A DNA stretch of 59,561 bases from Hydrogenophaga sp. (GCF_011772445.1 NZ_WVZN01000011.1:159361-218921); one strand, 5' to 3'. Shown: positions 33,837-43,296, counted from the first letter of the stretch. Notes: generated by a model not told the origin, from the letters alone. Made by a program: numbers and translations.

Positions 33837-33849
33837 GGCGCCACTGTGC

Positions 33850-33855
33850 CATAAT
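33850..33855 (+). promoter_or_regulatory. -10 box of the tRNA-Leu promoter
   Basis: CATAAT lies 16 nt before the first base of the mature tRNA, giving a short leader that would be removed by RNase P. No good -35 box at standard spacing is visible. Confidence 0.45.
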
Positions 33856-33871
33856 CCGCGCCCTTGCTCGG

Positions 33872-33956
33872 GCCGAAGTGGCGGAATCGGTAGACGCAGC
33901 GGATTCAAAATCCGCCGCCGCAAGGTGTGCCGGTTCGAGTCCGGCCTTCGGCACCA
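33872..33956 (+). tRNA. tRNA-Leu (anticodon CAA)
   Basis: 85 nt including an encoded 3' CCA. The acceptor stem GCCGAAG/CTTCGGC pairs over 7 bp; the anticodon arm GCGGA-TTCAAAA-TCCGC gives anticodon CAA, reading UUG; a class II variable arm (about CGCCGCAAGGTGTG) precedes the T arm GCCGG-TTCGAGT-CCGGC. The long variable arm and the GCGGAAT D-arm start are typical for leucine. A terminator follows 23 nt later. Confidence 0.97.
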
Positions 33957-33979
33957 CCCAGGCAAGCGCTTTCACATCG

Positions 33980-34001
33980 GCCCGCCTCGCGCGGGCTTTT
34001 T
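33980..34001 (+). terminator. Intrinsic terminator after tRNA-Leu
   Basis: GCCCGC/GCGGGC stem with loop CTCGC, followed by TTTTT. It lies between the tRNA and the convergent epimerase gene. Confidence 0.85.
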
Positions 34002-34020
34002 GTTGCCTGCCCCGCTGCGT

Positions 34021-34941
34021 TCAGCCGCGCAGACCTTCGGCCACCGTGGGGTAGCGCAGCCGCAGCCCCAGTTCGTCCTTCATGCGCCGGTTGCGCAGTC
34101 GGCGCGATTCGCTCATGAAACTCAGCAGCATCAGCGGCAACTGGTCTTGCGCCGTGTCGCGTGGCAGGCGCGGCGGACGCGGCAGACCATACAGATCCGC
34201 CGCCAGGTCGAAGTAGTCGCCCATCTTGAGTTCGGTGTCGTCCACCACGTTGACAACGCGCTGCGCGCGGCCTCGCCACAGTGCCAGGGCACAGGCGCGG
34301 GCCAGGTCGTCGGCGTGGATGTGGTTGGTGTAGACATCGTCCTCGGCGCGCAGCACCGGCGTGCCGCGTTGCAGGCGATCGCGCGGCGTGCCGCCTTCGC
34401 GGTCATTGGCGTAGATGCCGGGAATGCGCAGCACGCTCCCCCGCACGCCCAGCGCACGGCCGAGCCAGCGCACGCGGTCTTCGGCGTCCAGGCGGCGCGA
34501 GGCGCGTGGCGTGCGCGCCTGAGCGGGCTGGGCCTCGCTGGTCCAGGCGCCTTCGCGGTCACCATACACGCCGGTGGTGGAGCCATAGACCAGCGCCAGC
34601 GGCGGCGTGCGCTGCGCGAGCGCCTGCACCAGAGACCGCGTGCGTGGGTCGATGCGCCAGTCGGCCATGTCCTGCGATGGGGGCGGCGCCAGGTGCAGCA
34701 CGCGCGTGGCCACACCGGCCAGGCGGCGCAGGCTGCGCGGTTCGTCCAGATCGCCTTGCAACGGCACGAGCCCCGCCGCGCGCAGCGCCGGCACGCGCTC
34801 GGGGCTGGAGGTGAGCGCCATCAGGCGCGCCCGCCGCCCAGCGCCCAGCACGCCGGCCGTTCGCAGGCCCACGTCGCCACAGCCCACGATCAGCACCCGT
34901 TCACGCCGGAAGCGTGCGGGCAAGGCGCCAAGAAAACTCAT
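34021..34941 (-). CDS. NAD(P)-dependent epimerase/reductase family protein (SDR fold)
   Basis: 306-residue extended-SDR-like protein. The dinucleotide motif is RVLIVGCGDVGLRTAG (about 15-30); further elements include YGSTTGVYGDREG in the position of the active-site strand and HADDLARACALALWR. The YxxxK pair of classical SDRs is not evident; RLDAEDRVR occupies the region. Similar proteins are annotated as YeeZ-like or sugar-nucleotide epimerases. It is divergent from the iron-sulfur reductase gene (85 bp between starts). Confidence 0.8.
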   Translation of the reverse strand: MSFLGALPARFRRERVLIVGCGDVGLRTAGVLGAGRRARLMALTSSPERVPALRAAGLVPLQGDLDEPRSLRRLAGVATRVLHLAPPPSQDMADWRIDPRTRSLVQALAQRTPPLALVYGSTTGVYGDREGAWTSEAQPAQARTPRASRRLDAEDRVRWLGRALGVRGSVLRIPGIYANDREGGTPRDRLQRGTPVLRAEDDVYTNHIHADDLARACALALWRGRAQRVVNVVDDTELKMGDYFDLAADLYGLPRPPRLPRDTAQDQLPLMLLSFMSESRRLRNRRMKDELGLRLRYPTVAEGLRG

Positions 34942-35026
34942 GCCAGACGGGTTTTTGCGACAATGCGCGGTTGCTTGGAACGGGGCGCGCCAGTGGAGCG
35001 GGCCCCTCGACAGAAAGACGGCGAGT

Positions 35027-36058
35027 ATGACATTCACGATCTCGGTGCAGCCCAGCGGGCGCGCCTTCACCGCCAACCCCGAAGAGGCCATCCTCGCCGC
35101 GGGCATCCGCCAGGGCATCGGCCTGCCCTACGGCTGCAAGGACGGGGCCTGCGGCTCCTGCAAGTGCAAGCTGGTGTCGGGCACGGTGGTGCACGGGCCG
35201 CACCAGGCCAAGGCCTTGTCGGCCGAGGAAGAGGCCGCGGGCTATGTGCTCACCTGCTGCGGCGTGGCGCACAGCGACGTGGTCATCGAGTCACGCCAGG
35301 TCACCGAGCTCGGCGCCTTCCCGATCAAGAAGATGCCCGCCCGCGTCAACAGCCTCACGCGCGCCTCGCACGACGTGATGGTGCTGCGCCTGCAACTGCC
35401 CGCCAGCGACACCTTCCAGTACCGCGCGGGCCAGTACGTGGAGTTCATCCTGCGCGACGGCGACCGCCGCAGCTACTCGATGGCCAATGCGCCGCACACG
35501 CAAACCGAGGTCCCCGGCCTGGAGCTGCACCTGCGCCACATGCCCGGCGGCAAGTTCACCGACCAGGTCTTCTCCACCATGAAGGAGAAGGACATCCTGC
35601 GCATCGAAGGCCCGTTCGGCAGCTTCTTCCTGCGCGAGGACAGCGACAAGCCGATGATCCTGCTCGCCTCGGGCACCGGCTTCGCGCCCATCAAGGCCAT
35701 CGTGGAGCACATGCGCTTCAAGGGCATCACCCGCCCGGCCACGCTGTATTGGGGCGGCCGCCGCCCGGCCGATCTGTACCAGAGCGATTGGATCGAGGCG
35801 CAACTGGCCGCCATGCCGAACCTGAAGTACGTGCCCGTGGTGTCTGACGCGCAGCCCGAGGACGCCTGGACCGGCCGCACCGGCTTCGTGCACCGCGCGG
35901 TGCTGGAGGACCACGCCGACCTCAGCGGCTTCGAGGTGTATGCCTGCGGCGCGCCCATCGTGGTCGAATCGGCCAAGCGCGACTACGTGGCGCAGGCTGG
36001 TTTGCCCGAAGAGTTCTTCTTCGCCGACTCGTTCACCAGCGCCGCCGATAAAGTGTGA
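35027..36058 (+). CDS. 2Fe-2S/FAD oxidoreductase, CDP-6-deoxy-glucoseen reductase-like
   Basis: 343 residues in three modules: plant-type ferredoxin (YGCKDGACGSCKCKLVSG with Cys spacing 4-2 and a distal LTCC, about residues 36-80), FAD-binding barrel (RSYSMANAP) and NAD-binding domain (LLASGTGFAPIKAIVEH, YACGAPIVVESAK). This is the architecture of AscD/RfbI reductases and of reductase subunits of aromatic oxygenases. No oxygenase partner is adjacent, so the electron acceptor is unknown; betaproteobacteria commonly encode this protein as a housekeeping orphan. Confidence 0.88.
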   Translation: MTFTISVQPSGRAFTANPEEAILAAGIRQGIGLPYGCKDGACGSCKCKLVSGTVVHGPHQAKALSAEEEAAGYVLTCCGVAHSDVVIESRQVTELGAFPIKKMPARVNSLTRASHDVMVLRLQLPASDTFQYRAGQYVEFILRDGDRRSYSMANAPHTQTEVPGLELHLRHMPGGKFTDQVFSTMKEKDILRIEGPFGSFFLREDSDKPMILLASGTGFAPIKAIVEHMRFKGITRPATLYWGGRRPADLYQSDWIEAQLAAMPNLKYVPVVSDAQPEDAWTGRTGFVHRAVLEDHADLSGFEVYACGAPIVVESAKRDYVAQAGLPEEFFFADSFTSAADKV

Positions 36059-36081
36059 CCCACACAACCAGGAGACAAGCC

Positions 36082-37044
36082 ATGATTTCCCGCCGCCACG
36101 CCATCGCCCTCACCGCTTCCGCCCTGACCCTGCCCGCATGGGCCCAGACGCGCACCACGCGCATCGTGGTGCCCTTCGCGGCCGGCGGCCCCATCGACGT
36201 GACCGCGCGCATCCTGGCCGACGCGGTGAAGGACTCGCTGGGCACGGTGATCGTGGAGAACCGCCCGGGCGCGGGCGGCAACATCGGCGTGAGCCAGGTG
36301 GCCAAGTCGGCGCCCGACGGCCTCACGCTCGGCATTGCGACCACCGCCTCGCACGGCATCAACCCCTGGCTGTTCAAGCAACTGCCCTACGACCCCGCGA
36401 AGGACTTCGCACCCGTCACGCAGATGCTGCGCGTGCCCAACGTGCTGGTGATGAACGCCGACACCGCCAAACGCCTGAACATCAACAGCCTGCCGGACCT
36501 GATCCGCTACGGCAAGACGAACCCGGGCAAGCTCAACTACGGCTCGGGCGGCAGCGGCAGCGCGGGTCACTTGGCGGGCGAGCTGTTCAAGAACCAGGCC
36601 GGCGTGTTCGCGGTGCACATCCCCTACAACGGCGGCAACCCGGCCCAACTGGGCCTGCTGTCCGGCCAGGTCGATTTCAACTTCGACAACCTGGCCACCG
36701 CGGCGGCCAACATCCGCTCGGGCAAGCTCAAGGCGCTGGCCGTCACCACCACGCAGCGCAGCAGCGTGATGCCGGATGTGCCCACGGTGGCCGAGACCCT
36801 GCCGGGCTTCGAGATCGACACCTGGTGGGGCCTTGTGGCACCGGCCGGCACACCCGCAGACGTGGTGGCCAAGCTCAACGCCGCCTTCACGGCGGCCCTG
36901 CAGTCTCCCGATGTGAAGGGCAAGTTCGCCACGCTGATGGCCGAGCCCGCGCCGAGCACGCCGCAGGCCTTCGGTGACTTCATGAACCGCGAGCGCGCCA
37001 AGTACGAGCGCATGGTCAAGCTCAGCGGCGCGACGGTGGGCTAA
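36082..37044 (+). CDS. Bug-family (TctC-like) periplasmic solute-binding protein
   Basis: 320 residues with a signal peptide (SRRHAIALTASALTLPAWAQ). Family landmarks: TRIVVPFAAGGPIDVTAR, VIVENRPGAGGNIG, DGLTLGIATTASHG, HIPYNGGNPAQ, WWGLVAPAGTPADVV. It binds a small carboxylate in the periplasm. A GGAGACAAG element precedes the ATG. It follows the reductase gene by 23 bp. It is divergent in sequence from the first Bug protein at 10053-11051, so ligands probably differ. Confidence 0.9.
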   Translation: MISRRHAIALTASALTLPAWAQTRTTRIVVPFAAGGPIDVTARILADAVKDSLGTVIVENRPGAGGNIGVSQVAKSAPDGLTLGIATTASHGINPWLFKQLPYDPAKDFAPVTQMLRVPNVLVMNADTAKRLNINSLPDLIRYGKTNPGKLNYGSGGSGSAGHLAGELFKNQAGVFAVHIPYNGGNPAQLGLLSGQVDFNFDNLATAAANIRSGKLKALAVTTTQRSSVMPDVPTVAETLPGFEIDTWWGLVAPAGTPADVVAKLNAAFTAALQSPDVKGKFATLMAEPAPSTPQAFGDFMNRERAKYERMVKLSGATVG

Positions 37045-37062
37045 CCCGGCACCACCAACACG

Positions 37063-37084
37063 AAGGGCGCTCGAGGGCGCCCTT
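37063..37084. terminator. Bidirectional terminator between Bug and sco genes
   Basis: AAGGGCGC pairs with GCGCCCTT around TCGAGG, followed by TTGTTTGTT on the plus strand. It separates the convergent Bug and SCO1/SenC genes. Confidence 0.75.
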
Positions 37085-37107
37085 TGTTTGTTCGCGAGAT
37101 CTGCGAC

Positions 37108-37704
37108 TTAGCCCTGCAGAAGCAGCTTGACGTCGTCCGCCAGCGACTGAGCCCCACTGCCGTAGCGGTGGTACAGGCGGATGCGGCCCTGCGGGTCGTA
37201 CACATAGCTGCCGGCGGAATGGTCCATCGTGTAGCTCGTGGGCGTCTTGCCTTCGACCTTCTTGTAGTAAACCTTGAAGCTCTTGGCCACGGCCTCCAGC
37301 TCGCCCGGCGCGGCGTACAGCGCGAGGAAGCTCGGGTCGAAATTCGTCACGTACTGCTTCATCACCTCGGGCGTGTCGCGCTCCGGGTCGACGCTGAGGA
37401 ACAGCCCCTGGAAACGCTCGCCATCGGGGCCGAGCAGGCGCTTGGCCTCGGCCATCTCGGTCATTGAGGTCGGGCAGACGTCGGGGCACTGCGTGAAGCC
37501 GAAAAAGATCACCACGGCCTTGCCCTTGAAGTCGTCCAGCGTGCGCTTCTGGCCGTTGTGGTCGGTGAGCGAGAAGCCGGTGGCGTAGTCGGCGCCGGTG
37601 ATGTCGATGGCCTTGAAGGCCTTTGGCGAATCCGAGCACGCGCTCAGCGCGGCGGCGCTGGCGGCGGCCACGAGCAGGCGGCGGCGCGAGAGGTGGGTCA
37701 CCAT
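37108..37704 (-). CDS. SCO1/SenC copper chaperone
   Basis: Delivers copper to the CuA site of cytochrome oxidase. 198 residues with a lipoprotein-like N-terminus ([20 protein letters not shown]). The thioredoxin-fold copper site is CPDVCP (about 72-77) plus the distal His in [13 protein letters not shown]. Its start overlaps the end of ctaB by 7 nt, and it is the last gene of the ctaA-ctaB-sco unit. Confidence 0.94.
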   Translation of the reverse strand: MVTHLSRRRLLVAAASAAALSACSDSPKAFKAIDITGADYATGFSLTDHNGQKRTLDDFKGKAVVIFFGFTQCPDVCPTSMTEMAEAKRLLGPDGERFQGLFLSVDPERDTPEVMKQYVTNFDPSFLALYAAPGELEAVAKSFKVYYKKVEGKTPTSYTMDHSAGSYVYDPQGRIRLYHRYGSGAQSLADDVKLLLQG

Positions 37705-38600
37705 GGCAGGTAGTGGTCGATGAGCAGCGCTGCGAAGAGCAGCGACAGGTGGATCAGCGAAAAGCGGAAAGTCTTTCGAGCCAGCGCGTCGGAATAGTTC
37801 CGCCACAGCGCGAAGGCGTAGCCACAGAAGCCGATGCCCAGCAGCAGCGCGCCCACCAGGTAGAACCAGCCGCTCATGCGAAGCATGAAGGGCAGCAGCG
37901 TGGCCGCCAGCAGCACGAAGGTGTACAGCAGGATCTGCAGGCGCGTGAATTCGGAGCCGTGCGTCACCGGCAACATGGGCAGGCCGGACCTGCGGTAGTC
38001 CTCCACGCGGTAGAGCGCCAGCGCCCAGAAGTGCGGCGGCGTCCAGAGGAAGATGATGAGGAAGAGAATCAGCGCCTCGGGTGCGACCGTGCCTGTCATC
38101 GCAGCCCAGCCCAGCACCGGCGGCATGGCGCCCGAGGCGCCGCCGATCACGATGTTCTGCGGCGTCAGCGGCTTGAGGATGACCGTGTAGATGACCGCGT
38201 AACCCACGAAGGTGGCGAACGTGAGCCACATGGTGAGCGGGTTCACCCAGAACCACAGAATGGCCGAGCCGAGCGCGCACAGCGCGGCCGAGAACGTGAG
38301 CGTCTGCCAGTTGGTGAGTTCGCCCTTGGCCGTGGGGCGCCAGGCGGTGCGCCTCATCTTCGCGTCGATGTGCTGTTCAACCACGCAGTTGAAGGCCGCG
38401 GCCGCGCCGGCCACGAGCCAGATGCCGACGCAGGCGATGGCCGCGAGCCGCACCTGCGGCCAGCTCGGCAGCCCCGGCACGGCCAGCACCATCCCGATGA
38501 GCGCGCAGAAGACGATGAGCTGGATCACGCGCGGCTTGGTCAAGGCGTGGAACTGGCGCCAGGTGGAGGGCATGGGCAGGGGGTGTGCGTTCGAGCTCAT
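37698..38600 (-). CDS. ctaB: Protoheme IX farnesyltransferase (heme O synthase)
   Basis: Polytopic UbiA-family prenyltransferase adding farnesyl to heme b for cytochrome oxidase. 300 residues, about nine membrane segments. Diagnostic motifs: [19 protein letters not shown] (the NxxxDxxxD prenyl-diphosphate site), [17 protein letters not shown] and [18 protein letters not shown]. It overlaps ctaA by 4 nt and sco by 7 nt. Confidence 0.96.
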   Translation of the reverse strand: MSSNAHPLPMPSTWRQFHALTKPRVIQLIVFCALIGMVLAVPGLPSWPQVRLAAIACVGIWLVAGAAAAFNCVVEQHIDAKMRRTAWRPTAKGELTNWQTLTFSAALCALGSAILWFWVNPLTMWLTFATFVGYAVIYTVILKPLTPQNIVIGGASGAMPPVLGWAAMTGTVAPEALILFLIIFLWTPPHFWALALYRVEDYRRSGLPMLPVTHGSEFTRLQILLYTFVLLAATLLPFMLRMSGWFYLVGALLLGIGFCGYAFALWRNYSDALARKTFRFSLIHLSLLFAALLIDHYLPW

Positions 38601-39748
38601 CGCGCAGCCTCCGTGAAGCGCCACCGGGCAGCCGGCGCGGGGCGCCCGCGCGTGGCCGCGACGGCACCGGTGAAGGCGATGACCAGCGCGGCCGCACCAC
38701 CCGTGTGGCTGACGGCGGCGAGCAAGGGCCAGTCGAGCACCACGTTGCTCAGGCCCGTCAGGAACTGCCAGGCGCACAGCACGACGAGCGCGCGGGCGAA
38801 GCGCTCCAGGCCCGGCACGCGCCACAGCGTCCAGGCCAGCGCCAACAGCGCGGCGAATACCGCATAGGCCGTGAGGCGGTGCACGTAGTGGATGGCCGTG
38901 AGCGCCGGGAAGGTGATGGCCTCGCCCACGTGGTTGGCGCCGAGCTCGCGCCAGAGCGTGAAGCCCTCACCCAAGTTCATGGTGGGCCACCAGCTGCCCT
39001 GGCAGGTGGGAAAGTCGCGGCAGGCCAGCACCGCGTAGTTGGTGCTGACCCAGCCGCCCAGTGCGATCTGCAGCCAGACCAGCGCAAAGGCCGCCAGCAG
39101 GGCCCAGCGCTGCGCCGCGCCGATGGGCACAGGCCCCGCGCTGCCGGTTTCGCCCAGGCGGTAGGCCACCGCCTGCGCCCGCAGCAGCGCCAGCAGCACG
39201 AGGCCCCCCAGCAGGTGCAAGGTGACGATGGCGGGAAACAGTTTCATGGTCACGGTGAGCGCGCCAAAAGCCCCCTGCAGGCAGACCCAGACCAGCGTGA
39301 CCACGGGCCACACCCAGTGCACGTGGAGGCGCCGGCGCTCGATCCAGCTGCCCGCGGCCAGCACGATGATGAGCACGCCCACGCCGGTGGCGAGGTAGCG
39401 GTGGATCATCTCGATCCAGGCCTTGGAAAAGGTGACAGGGCCCGTCGGCATGGCCGACTGCGCGGCCGAGATGTCGGCGTGGGCACCGAAAGGACTCGCG
39501 GCACCGTAGCAGCCGGGCCAGTCGGGGCAACCGAGGCCGGAGTCGGTGAGGCGCGTGAAGGCACCGAAGAGCACCAGATCGAAGGTGAGGAACAGCGTGA
39601 CCAGCGTGAGCACGCGCAGGCGCTGCGCGGGGCTGGCCTGGCGGTGCCTGAGCCAGATCCAGGCGAGCGGGCCGATCGCGATCACGATGCCCAACAGCAT
39701 CATGCGGGTGATGGGCGCGAGGTCGACCAGGGATGCGGTGGCGTCCAT
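38597..39748 (-). CDS. ctaA: Heme A synthase (COX15/CtaA)
   Basis: Converts heme O to heme A. 383 residues, eight membrane segments in two pseudo-repeats. Conserved histidines lie in [33 protein letters not shown] and [11 protein letters not shown]; the Cys pairs in [12 protein letters not shown] and CRDFPTCQG fit the type with extracellular Cys pairs. Gene order with ctaB and sco is conserved in Burkholderiales. Confidence 0.95.
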   Translation of the reverse strand: MDATASLVDLAPITRMMLLGIVIAIGPLAWIWLRHRQASPAQRLRVLTLVTLFLTFDLVLFGAFTRLTDSGLGCPDWPGCYGAASPFGAHADISAAQSAMPTGPVTFSKAWIEMIHRYLATGVGVLIIVLAAGSWIERRRLHVHWVWPVVTLVWVCLQGAFGALTVTMKLFPAIVTLHLLGGLVLLALLRAQAVAYRLGETGSAGPVPIGAAQRWALLAAFALVWLQIALGGWVSTNYAVLACRDFPTCQGSWWPTMNLGEGFTLWRELGANHVGEAITFPALTAIHYVHRLTAYAVFAALLALAWTLWRVPGLERFARALVVLCAWQFLTGLSNVVLDWPLLAAVSHTGGAAALVIAFTGAVAATRGRPAPAARWRFTEAAR

Positions 39749-39749
39749 T

Positions 39750-40427
39750 TCAGTCTTCCCGGCCCGCCTTGTCCCAGGACGAGGAGGCCCGCAACAGGCG
39801 ATCGAGGTCGCGCTTGGCGCGCGCGGCGTCGATGTCGGCGGGGAAGCGCATCATCCAGTGCCCCTGGGGATCCACCACGTAGAGGTGGTCTTCGAGGCGG
39901 CGTCCCTCGGCCGGCTTCAGCCACTCGGCCAGTGCGGCGGCGTCGACGTGCAGCACCGTGGCCGCCGCCGTGGCCGCGCGCAGCGGCTCGCGCAGCTCGG
40001 TGGCGCCGGTGCGCAGCCATACCCAGTCGAGGCGGTCCTTCTCACGGCCCAGCGTTTCGCGCAGCTGGCGCTGCAGGTAGAGGTGCTTCTCGCAAGCGGC
40101 GTCGCAGGCGCTGTCGGCCACGCTCACCAGCAGCCACTGGCCCTGCAGCGAAGCCAGCGGCACCGTGCGCCCCTGCGCGTCGGTGGCGTCGATCGCCGGC
40201 AGAGCGGGTTGGGAGGTGACGAGCTCGCCGTAGTTGCGCCGGCCCTCCGGCCGTATCACGTAGTAGGTGAAGTACGAGGCGATGACAGGCGCTGCGCACA
40301 CGAGCAGGATGGCGAACATCTTCCAGCGGCCACTGCGCGTGGCCGCGGCGCGCTCGGCGTTGCCGCGATCGGGTGTGGGCAGGCTGTGCACCGTCAGCGT
40401 CAGGGGTTCATCAGGCGTCTGGGCCAT
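39750..40427 (-). CDS. SCO-like membrane-anchored thioredoxin-fold protein of the cta cluster
   Basis: 225 residues with one N-terminal membrane anchor (MFAILLVCAAPVIASYFTYYV, about 37-57) and a periplasmic thioredoxin-like domain. VSVADSACDAACEKHLYLQR has a CxxxC pair in the position of the SCO copper site, and the late segment DHLYVVDPQGHWMMRFP resembles the SCO C-terminus. It is probably an oxidase-assembly factor. It overlaps the SURF1 gene by 17 nt and abuts ctaA by 1 nt. Confidence 0.82.
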   Translation of the reverse strand: MAQTPDEPLTLTVHSLPTPDRGNAERAAATRSGRWKMFAILLVCAAPVIASYFTYYVIRPEGRRNYGELVTSQPALPAIDATDAQGRTVPLASLQGQWLLVSVADSACDAACEKHLYLQRQLRETLGREKDRLDWVWLRTGATELREPLRAATAAATVLHVDAAALAEWLKPAEGRRLEDHLYVVDPQGHWMMRFPADIDAARAKRDLDRLLRASSSWDKAGRED

Positions 40428-41169
40428 GGAGGCGGGCGCGTTGGCGGCGGGGTTGAATGATCTGGAACCAGAGGTAGAGGCCAGCGACCAGTGCGCACAG
40501 GGCGAACCACTGGAAGGCGTAGCCATGGTGCTTCTGCACGTCGGTGGCGGGCAGCGGCCATTGGCGACGCAGCGGGCCTTCGTCGCCACCCGTTTGCTGG
40601 ACCGAGACGTCCAGCAACGCGAGACCGGTTTCCAGCCGGTAGGCAGCGGGCTCGACATTTTGCCGGATGGACCCGGTACCGGCCTCGCCGAACTGGTAAA
40701 GGCGCCCGGGTGGCGGGGCCAAGCGCCCTTGCACGGTCACCTCGCCAGGGGGCGTCGCCACCTCGGGCACGCGCTGGCGGTCGTTGAAGTCGCGCGGCAC
40801 CCAGCCCCGCTGCACGAGCACTGTGCGGTCGCTGCCGCTCAGGCGCAGCGGCGTCACCAGGAAGAAGCCCACACGACCGTCCATCTGGCGGTTGTCGAGA
40901 AACACGCTGTGCTGCGCGAGCCATTGCCCCTGCAGGCGCACCGGCCGGTACGCGCCAGAGGCCGGGTCGGCCTGCGCGAGCAGTTCGCGGTTGTCCCAGG
41001 CGGGCAGATCGGCGCGTGAACGGATCGACGCCTCCAGCGCGGTCTTCTGCGCCGCGCGGTCCAGCTGCCACACGCCGAGCGAGGCGGTGGCGGCCACGGT
41101 CAGGGCCGCCGCCACGCTGACGACGACAAAGCGGGCGCGACTCGTCGGGGTAGGCTCCGCGCCGCTCAT
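40411..41169 (-). CDS. SURF1-family cytochrome oxidase assembly protein
   Basis: 252 residues with two membrane segments, one N-terminal (FVVVSVAAALTVAATASLG) and one C-terminal (FQWFALCALVAGLYLWFQII), and the SURF1 landmarks GVWQLDRAAQKTALE, RPVRLQGQW, VLVQRGWVPRD and KHHGYAFQWF. SURF1 helps insert heme a into subunit I. First gene of the surf1-SCO-like-ctaA-ctaB-sco unit. Confidence 0.93.
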   Translation of the reverse strand: MSGAEPTPTSRARFVVVSVAAALTVAATASLGVWQLDRAAQKTALEASIRSRADLPAWDNRELLAQADPASGAYRPVRLQGQWLAQHSVFLDNRQMDGRVGFFLVTPLRLSGSDRTVLVQRGWVPRDFNDRQRVPEVATPPGEVTVQGRLAPPPGRLYQFGEAGTGSIRQNVEPAAYRLETGLALLDVSVQQTGGDEGPLRRQWPLPATDVQKHHGYAFQWFALCALVAGLYLWFQIIQPRRQRARLHGPDA

Positions 41170-41219
41170 GCACCGCCTCCGACGCGGCCCCGTCCGACAG
41201 CGCCTCGCGGCGAGGCCCG

Positions 41220-41225
41220 GATAAT
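41220..41225 (+). promoter_or_regulatory. -10 box of a putative leaderless promoter
   Basis: GATAAT, close to consensus, lies 7 nt before the ATG at 41233. There is no ribosome-binding sequence, so a leaderless message is likely. Confidence 0.5.
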
Positions 41226-41232
41226 GCGGTCC

Positions 41233-41469
41233 ATGAAGTACTTCGTGATCGTGGCTTTCGTGGCCATCATCGGCAGCCTGGCCGCGGCGCTGGTGTTCAT
41301 GATGCGTGGCGGCGTGCACGACGACAAGGACAACGAAGCCCCCCGCAAACGCCACATGGCGCGCGCGCTGGCCTTTCGCGTGGGCTTTTCCATTTTGCTG
41401 TTCGTGCTGGTGCTGGTGGCGTACTTCATGGGCTGGATCCAGCCGACCGGGCTGCCCTTGCAACGCTGA
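41233..41469 (+). CDS. DUF2909-family twin-transmembrane protein
   Basis: 78 residues with two membrane helices (YFVIVAFVAIIGSLAAALVFMM and FRVGFSILLFVLVLVAYFMG) linked by a charged loop (HDDKDNEAPRKRHMAR). It matches the small DUF2909 family. It stands alone on the plus strand between surf1 and ctaE, a conserved position in Burkholderiales, and ends in a strong terminator. An in-frame ATG 9 nt upstream is possible, but the -10 box at 41220 favours 41233. Confidence 0.82.
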   Translation: MKYFVIVAFVAIIGSLAAALVFMMRGGVHDDKDNEAPRKRHMARALAFRVGFSILLFVLVLVAYFMGWIQPTGLPLQR

Positions 41470-41492
41470 ACCCGCCGCCCGGGCACCGAAAG

Positions 41493-41518
41493 AAAAAAGC
41501 GCCTCGCGGCGCTTTTTT
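41493..41518. terminator. Strong bidirectional intrinsic terminator
   Basis: AAAAAAGCGCC/GGCGCTTTTTT around TCGC gives a perfect 11-bp stem with A and U tracts on both strands, between the convergent DUF2909 and ctaE genes. Confidence 0.93.
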
Positions 41519-41544
41519 CATGGGCGATCGTCCCTGGCGTGGCG

Positions 41545-42426
41545 TCACATCCAGTAGACGAGGATGTACAGACCCAGCCACACCACGTCCACGAAGTGCC
41601 AGTACCAGGCGGCGCCTTCGAAGCCGAAGTGGCGCTCGGCGGTGAAATGGCCTTTGTGCAGACGCAGCGTGATGAAGAACAACATCAGCATGCCGACCAG
41701 CACGTGGAATCCGTGGAAGCCAGTGAGCATGAAGAAGGTGGAGCCGAAGATGCCCGAACTCAGTTTGAGGTTCAGGTCGGCGTAGGCGTGTGCGTACTCG
41801 TAGCCCTGCACAAACAGGAACACCAAGCCGAGCAACACGGTGACCCACATGAAGCCGATGGTCTTGGCGCGTTGACCGGCCTGCAGGGCGTGGTGGGCGA
41901 TGGTCAGCGTGACGCCCGAACTGAGCAGCAGCGCGGTGTTGATGGTGGGCAGCCAGAACGGGCCCATGGTCTGGAAGGGCTCCACGATGCCGCCCGGGGA
42001 GGCGGTGGCACCAGCCTGCACGCTGGGCCACACGGCCGAGAAGTTGGGCCAGATGAGCGAGTTCTCGAAGCTGCCCAGGTTGGGGAGCGCGTGCGCGCGC
42101 GCCCACCACAGGGCGGTGAAGAAGGCGCCGAAGAACATCACCTCGGAGAAGATGAACCAGCTCATGCTCCAGCGGAACGAGAGGTCGATCTTGCGGCCGT
42201 ACATGCCGGTCTCGCTCTCGTGCACGGCGTCGCGGAACCACTGGAACAGCACGAACAGCCAGAAGACCATGCCGAAGGCCACGGCGTACGCGCCCCACTG
42301 CACGCCGTTGACCCATTGGCCGGCGCCGAGAATCACGAAGAAGAGGCCGATGGCGGCCATGACCGGATGGCGCGAGGGTCCGGGGACGAAGTAGTACGGC
42401 GTGGAGCCATGGGATGCTGCGGACAT
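41545..42426 (-). CDS. ctaE: Cytochrome c oxidase subunit III
   Basis: 293 residues, seven membrane segments. Typical motifs: YFVPGPSRHPV, WFRDAVHESETGMY, SWFIFSEVMFFGAFF with the conserved Glu, LTGFHGFHVLVG and AWYWHFVDVVWLGLYI at the end. The ATG at 42426 lies 8 nt after AGGAG; an in-frame GTG 9 nt upstream is too close to that site. Last gene of the ctaC-ctaD-ctaG-ctaE unit. Confidence 0.96.
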   Translation of the reverse strand: MSAASHGSTPYYFVPGPSRHPVMAAIGLFFVILGAGQWVNGVQWGAYAVAFGMVFWLFVLFQWFRDAVHESETGMYGRKIDLSFRWSMSWFIFSEVMFFGAFFTALWWARAHALPNLGSFENSLIWPNFSAVWPSVQAGATASPGGIVEPFQTMGPFWLPTINTALLLSSGVTLTIAHHALQAGQRAKTIGFMWVTVLLGLVFLFVQGYEYAHAYADLNLKLSSGIFGSTFFMLTGFHGFHVLVGMLMLFFITLRLHKGHFTAERHFGFEGAAWYWHFVDVVWLGLYILVYWM

Positions 42427-42490
42427 GCTGCTCACTCCTGTTGTGCTGTCGCTGTCGATTTCAATGGATGCGTTGCTCTGGTCACCGCCC

Positions 42491-42700
42491 TCAACCGGCG
42501 ATCCAGTTCACCAGCGCGATGAGCGCGCCGACGAAGATGAAGGCCATCACGATCCCTACCGCCACCAGATGCAGCGGATTGAGGCGCTTGATGTCCTTTT
42601 CGTACTCTGCCCGCTGGCGCACACCGAGGAAGCCCCAGAGCACGGCCTTGACCGTGCTCAGCAGCGAACCGGAACGCGAGGGCTTGGTCATGGCTTTCAT
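42491..42700 (-). CDS. DUF2970-family small membrane protein
   Basis: 69 residues: a basic N-terminus, STVKAVLWGFLGVR with the family's short amphipathic segment, and one C-terminal membrane helix (HLVAVGIVMAFIFVGALIALV). Family members sit between ctaG and ctaE. It overlaps the ctaG stop by 4 nt. A later in-frame ATG at 42691 is an alternative start. Confidence 0.83.
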   Translation of the reverse strand: MKAMTKPSRSGSLLSTVKAVLWGFLGVRQRAEYEKDIKRLNPLHLVAVGIVMAFIFVGALIALVNWIAG

Positions 42701-43296
42701 GCGCCGCCCTGCGCCGATGCGGCGGGGGCCAGGGCGGCCGACTCGGGGGCTGGCGGCGTCTTGCCGCCCACCTCGAAGAAGGTGTACGAGAGCGTGATCG
42801 TGTGGACGTCCTTGGGCAGGCGCGGGTCGATCACGAAGGCCACCGGCCACTCCTTCTTCTCACCTGCCGCGAGCGTGTACTGCGTGAAGCAGAAGCACTC
42901 GAGCTTGTTGAAGTGGGCGGCCGACTGCTTGGGGGCGTAGCTGGGGATGGCCTGCGCGGCCATGCTTCGGTTCTGGATGTTCTGGAACTCGTACATCACC
43001 GTGGTGAGCTCGCCCGGATGAACCTGGAGCGAACGCACCGCGGGCTTGAAATTCCAGGGGCCGCGCACGTTGGTGTCGAACTCGACCGTGATGGTGCGGG
43101 TCAGGTCCACCTGCGTGTTGGCGGGAAGCCTGGCCGCGCCGGGGATGCGCGTTTCCGACACGGCCAGCACGTTGATGCCCAGCGCGTCACAGATGTGGCG
43201 GTAGATCGGCACCAGCGCGTAGCCGAACGCGAACATGCCCAGCGCGATCACGCAGAGCTTGCCCACGATCTTGAGGTTTTCCTGGCGCAGACCCAT
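42697..43296 (-). CDS. ctaG: Cytochrome c oxidase assembly protein CtaG/Cox11
   Basis: Inserts copper B into subunit I. 199 residues with an N-terminal membrane anchor (VGKLCVIALGMFAFGYALV) and a periplasmic domain. The copper-binding CFCF lies in NKLECFCFTQYTL (about 133-145), with DTNVRGPWNFKP and YTFFEV as further landmarks. An Ala/Pro-rich tail ends the protein. Confidence 0.95.
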   Translation of the reverse strand: MGLRQENLKIVGKLCVIALGMFAFGYALVPIYRHICDALGINVLAVSETRIPGAARLPANTQVDLTRTITVEFDTNVRGPWNFKPAVRSLQVHPGELTTVMYEFQNIQNRSMAAQAIPSYAPKQSAAHFNKLECFCFTQYTLAAGEKKEWPVAFVIDPRLPKDVHTITLSYTFFEVGGKTPPAPESAALAPAASAQGGA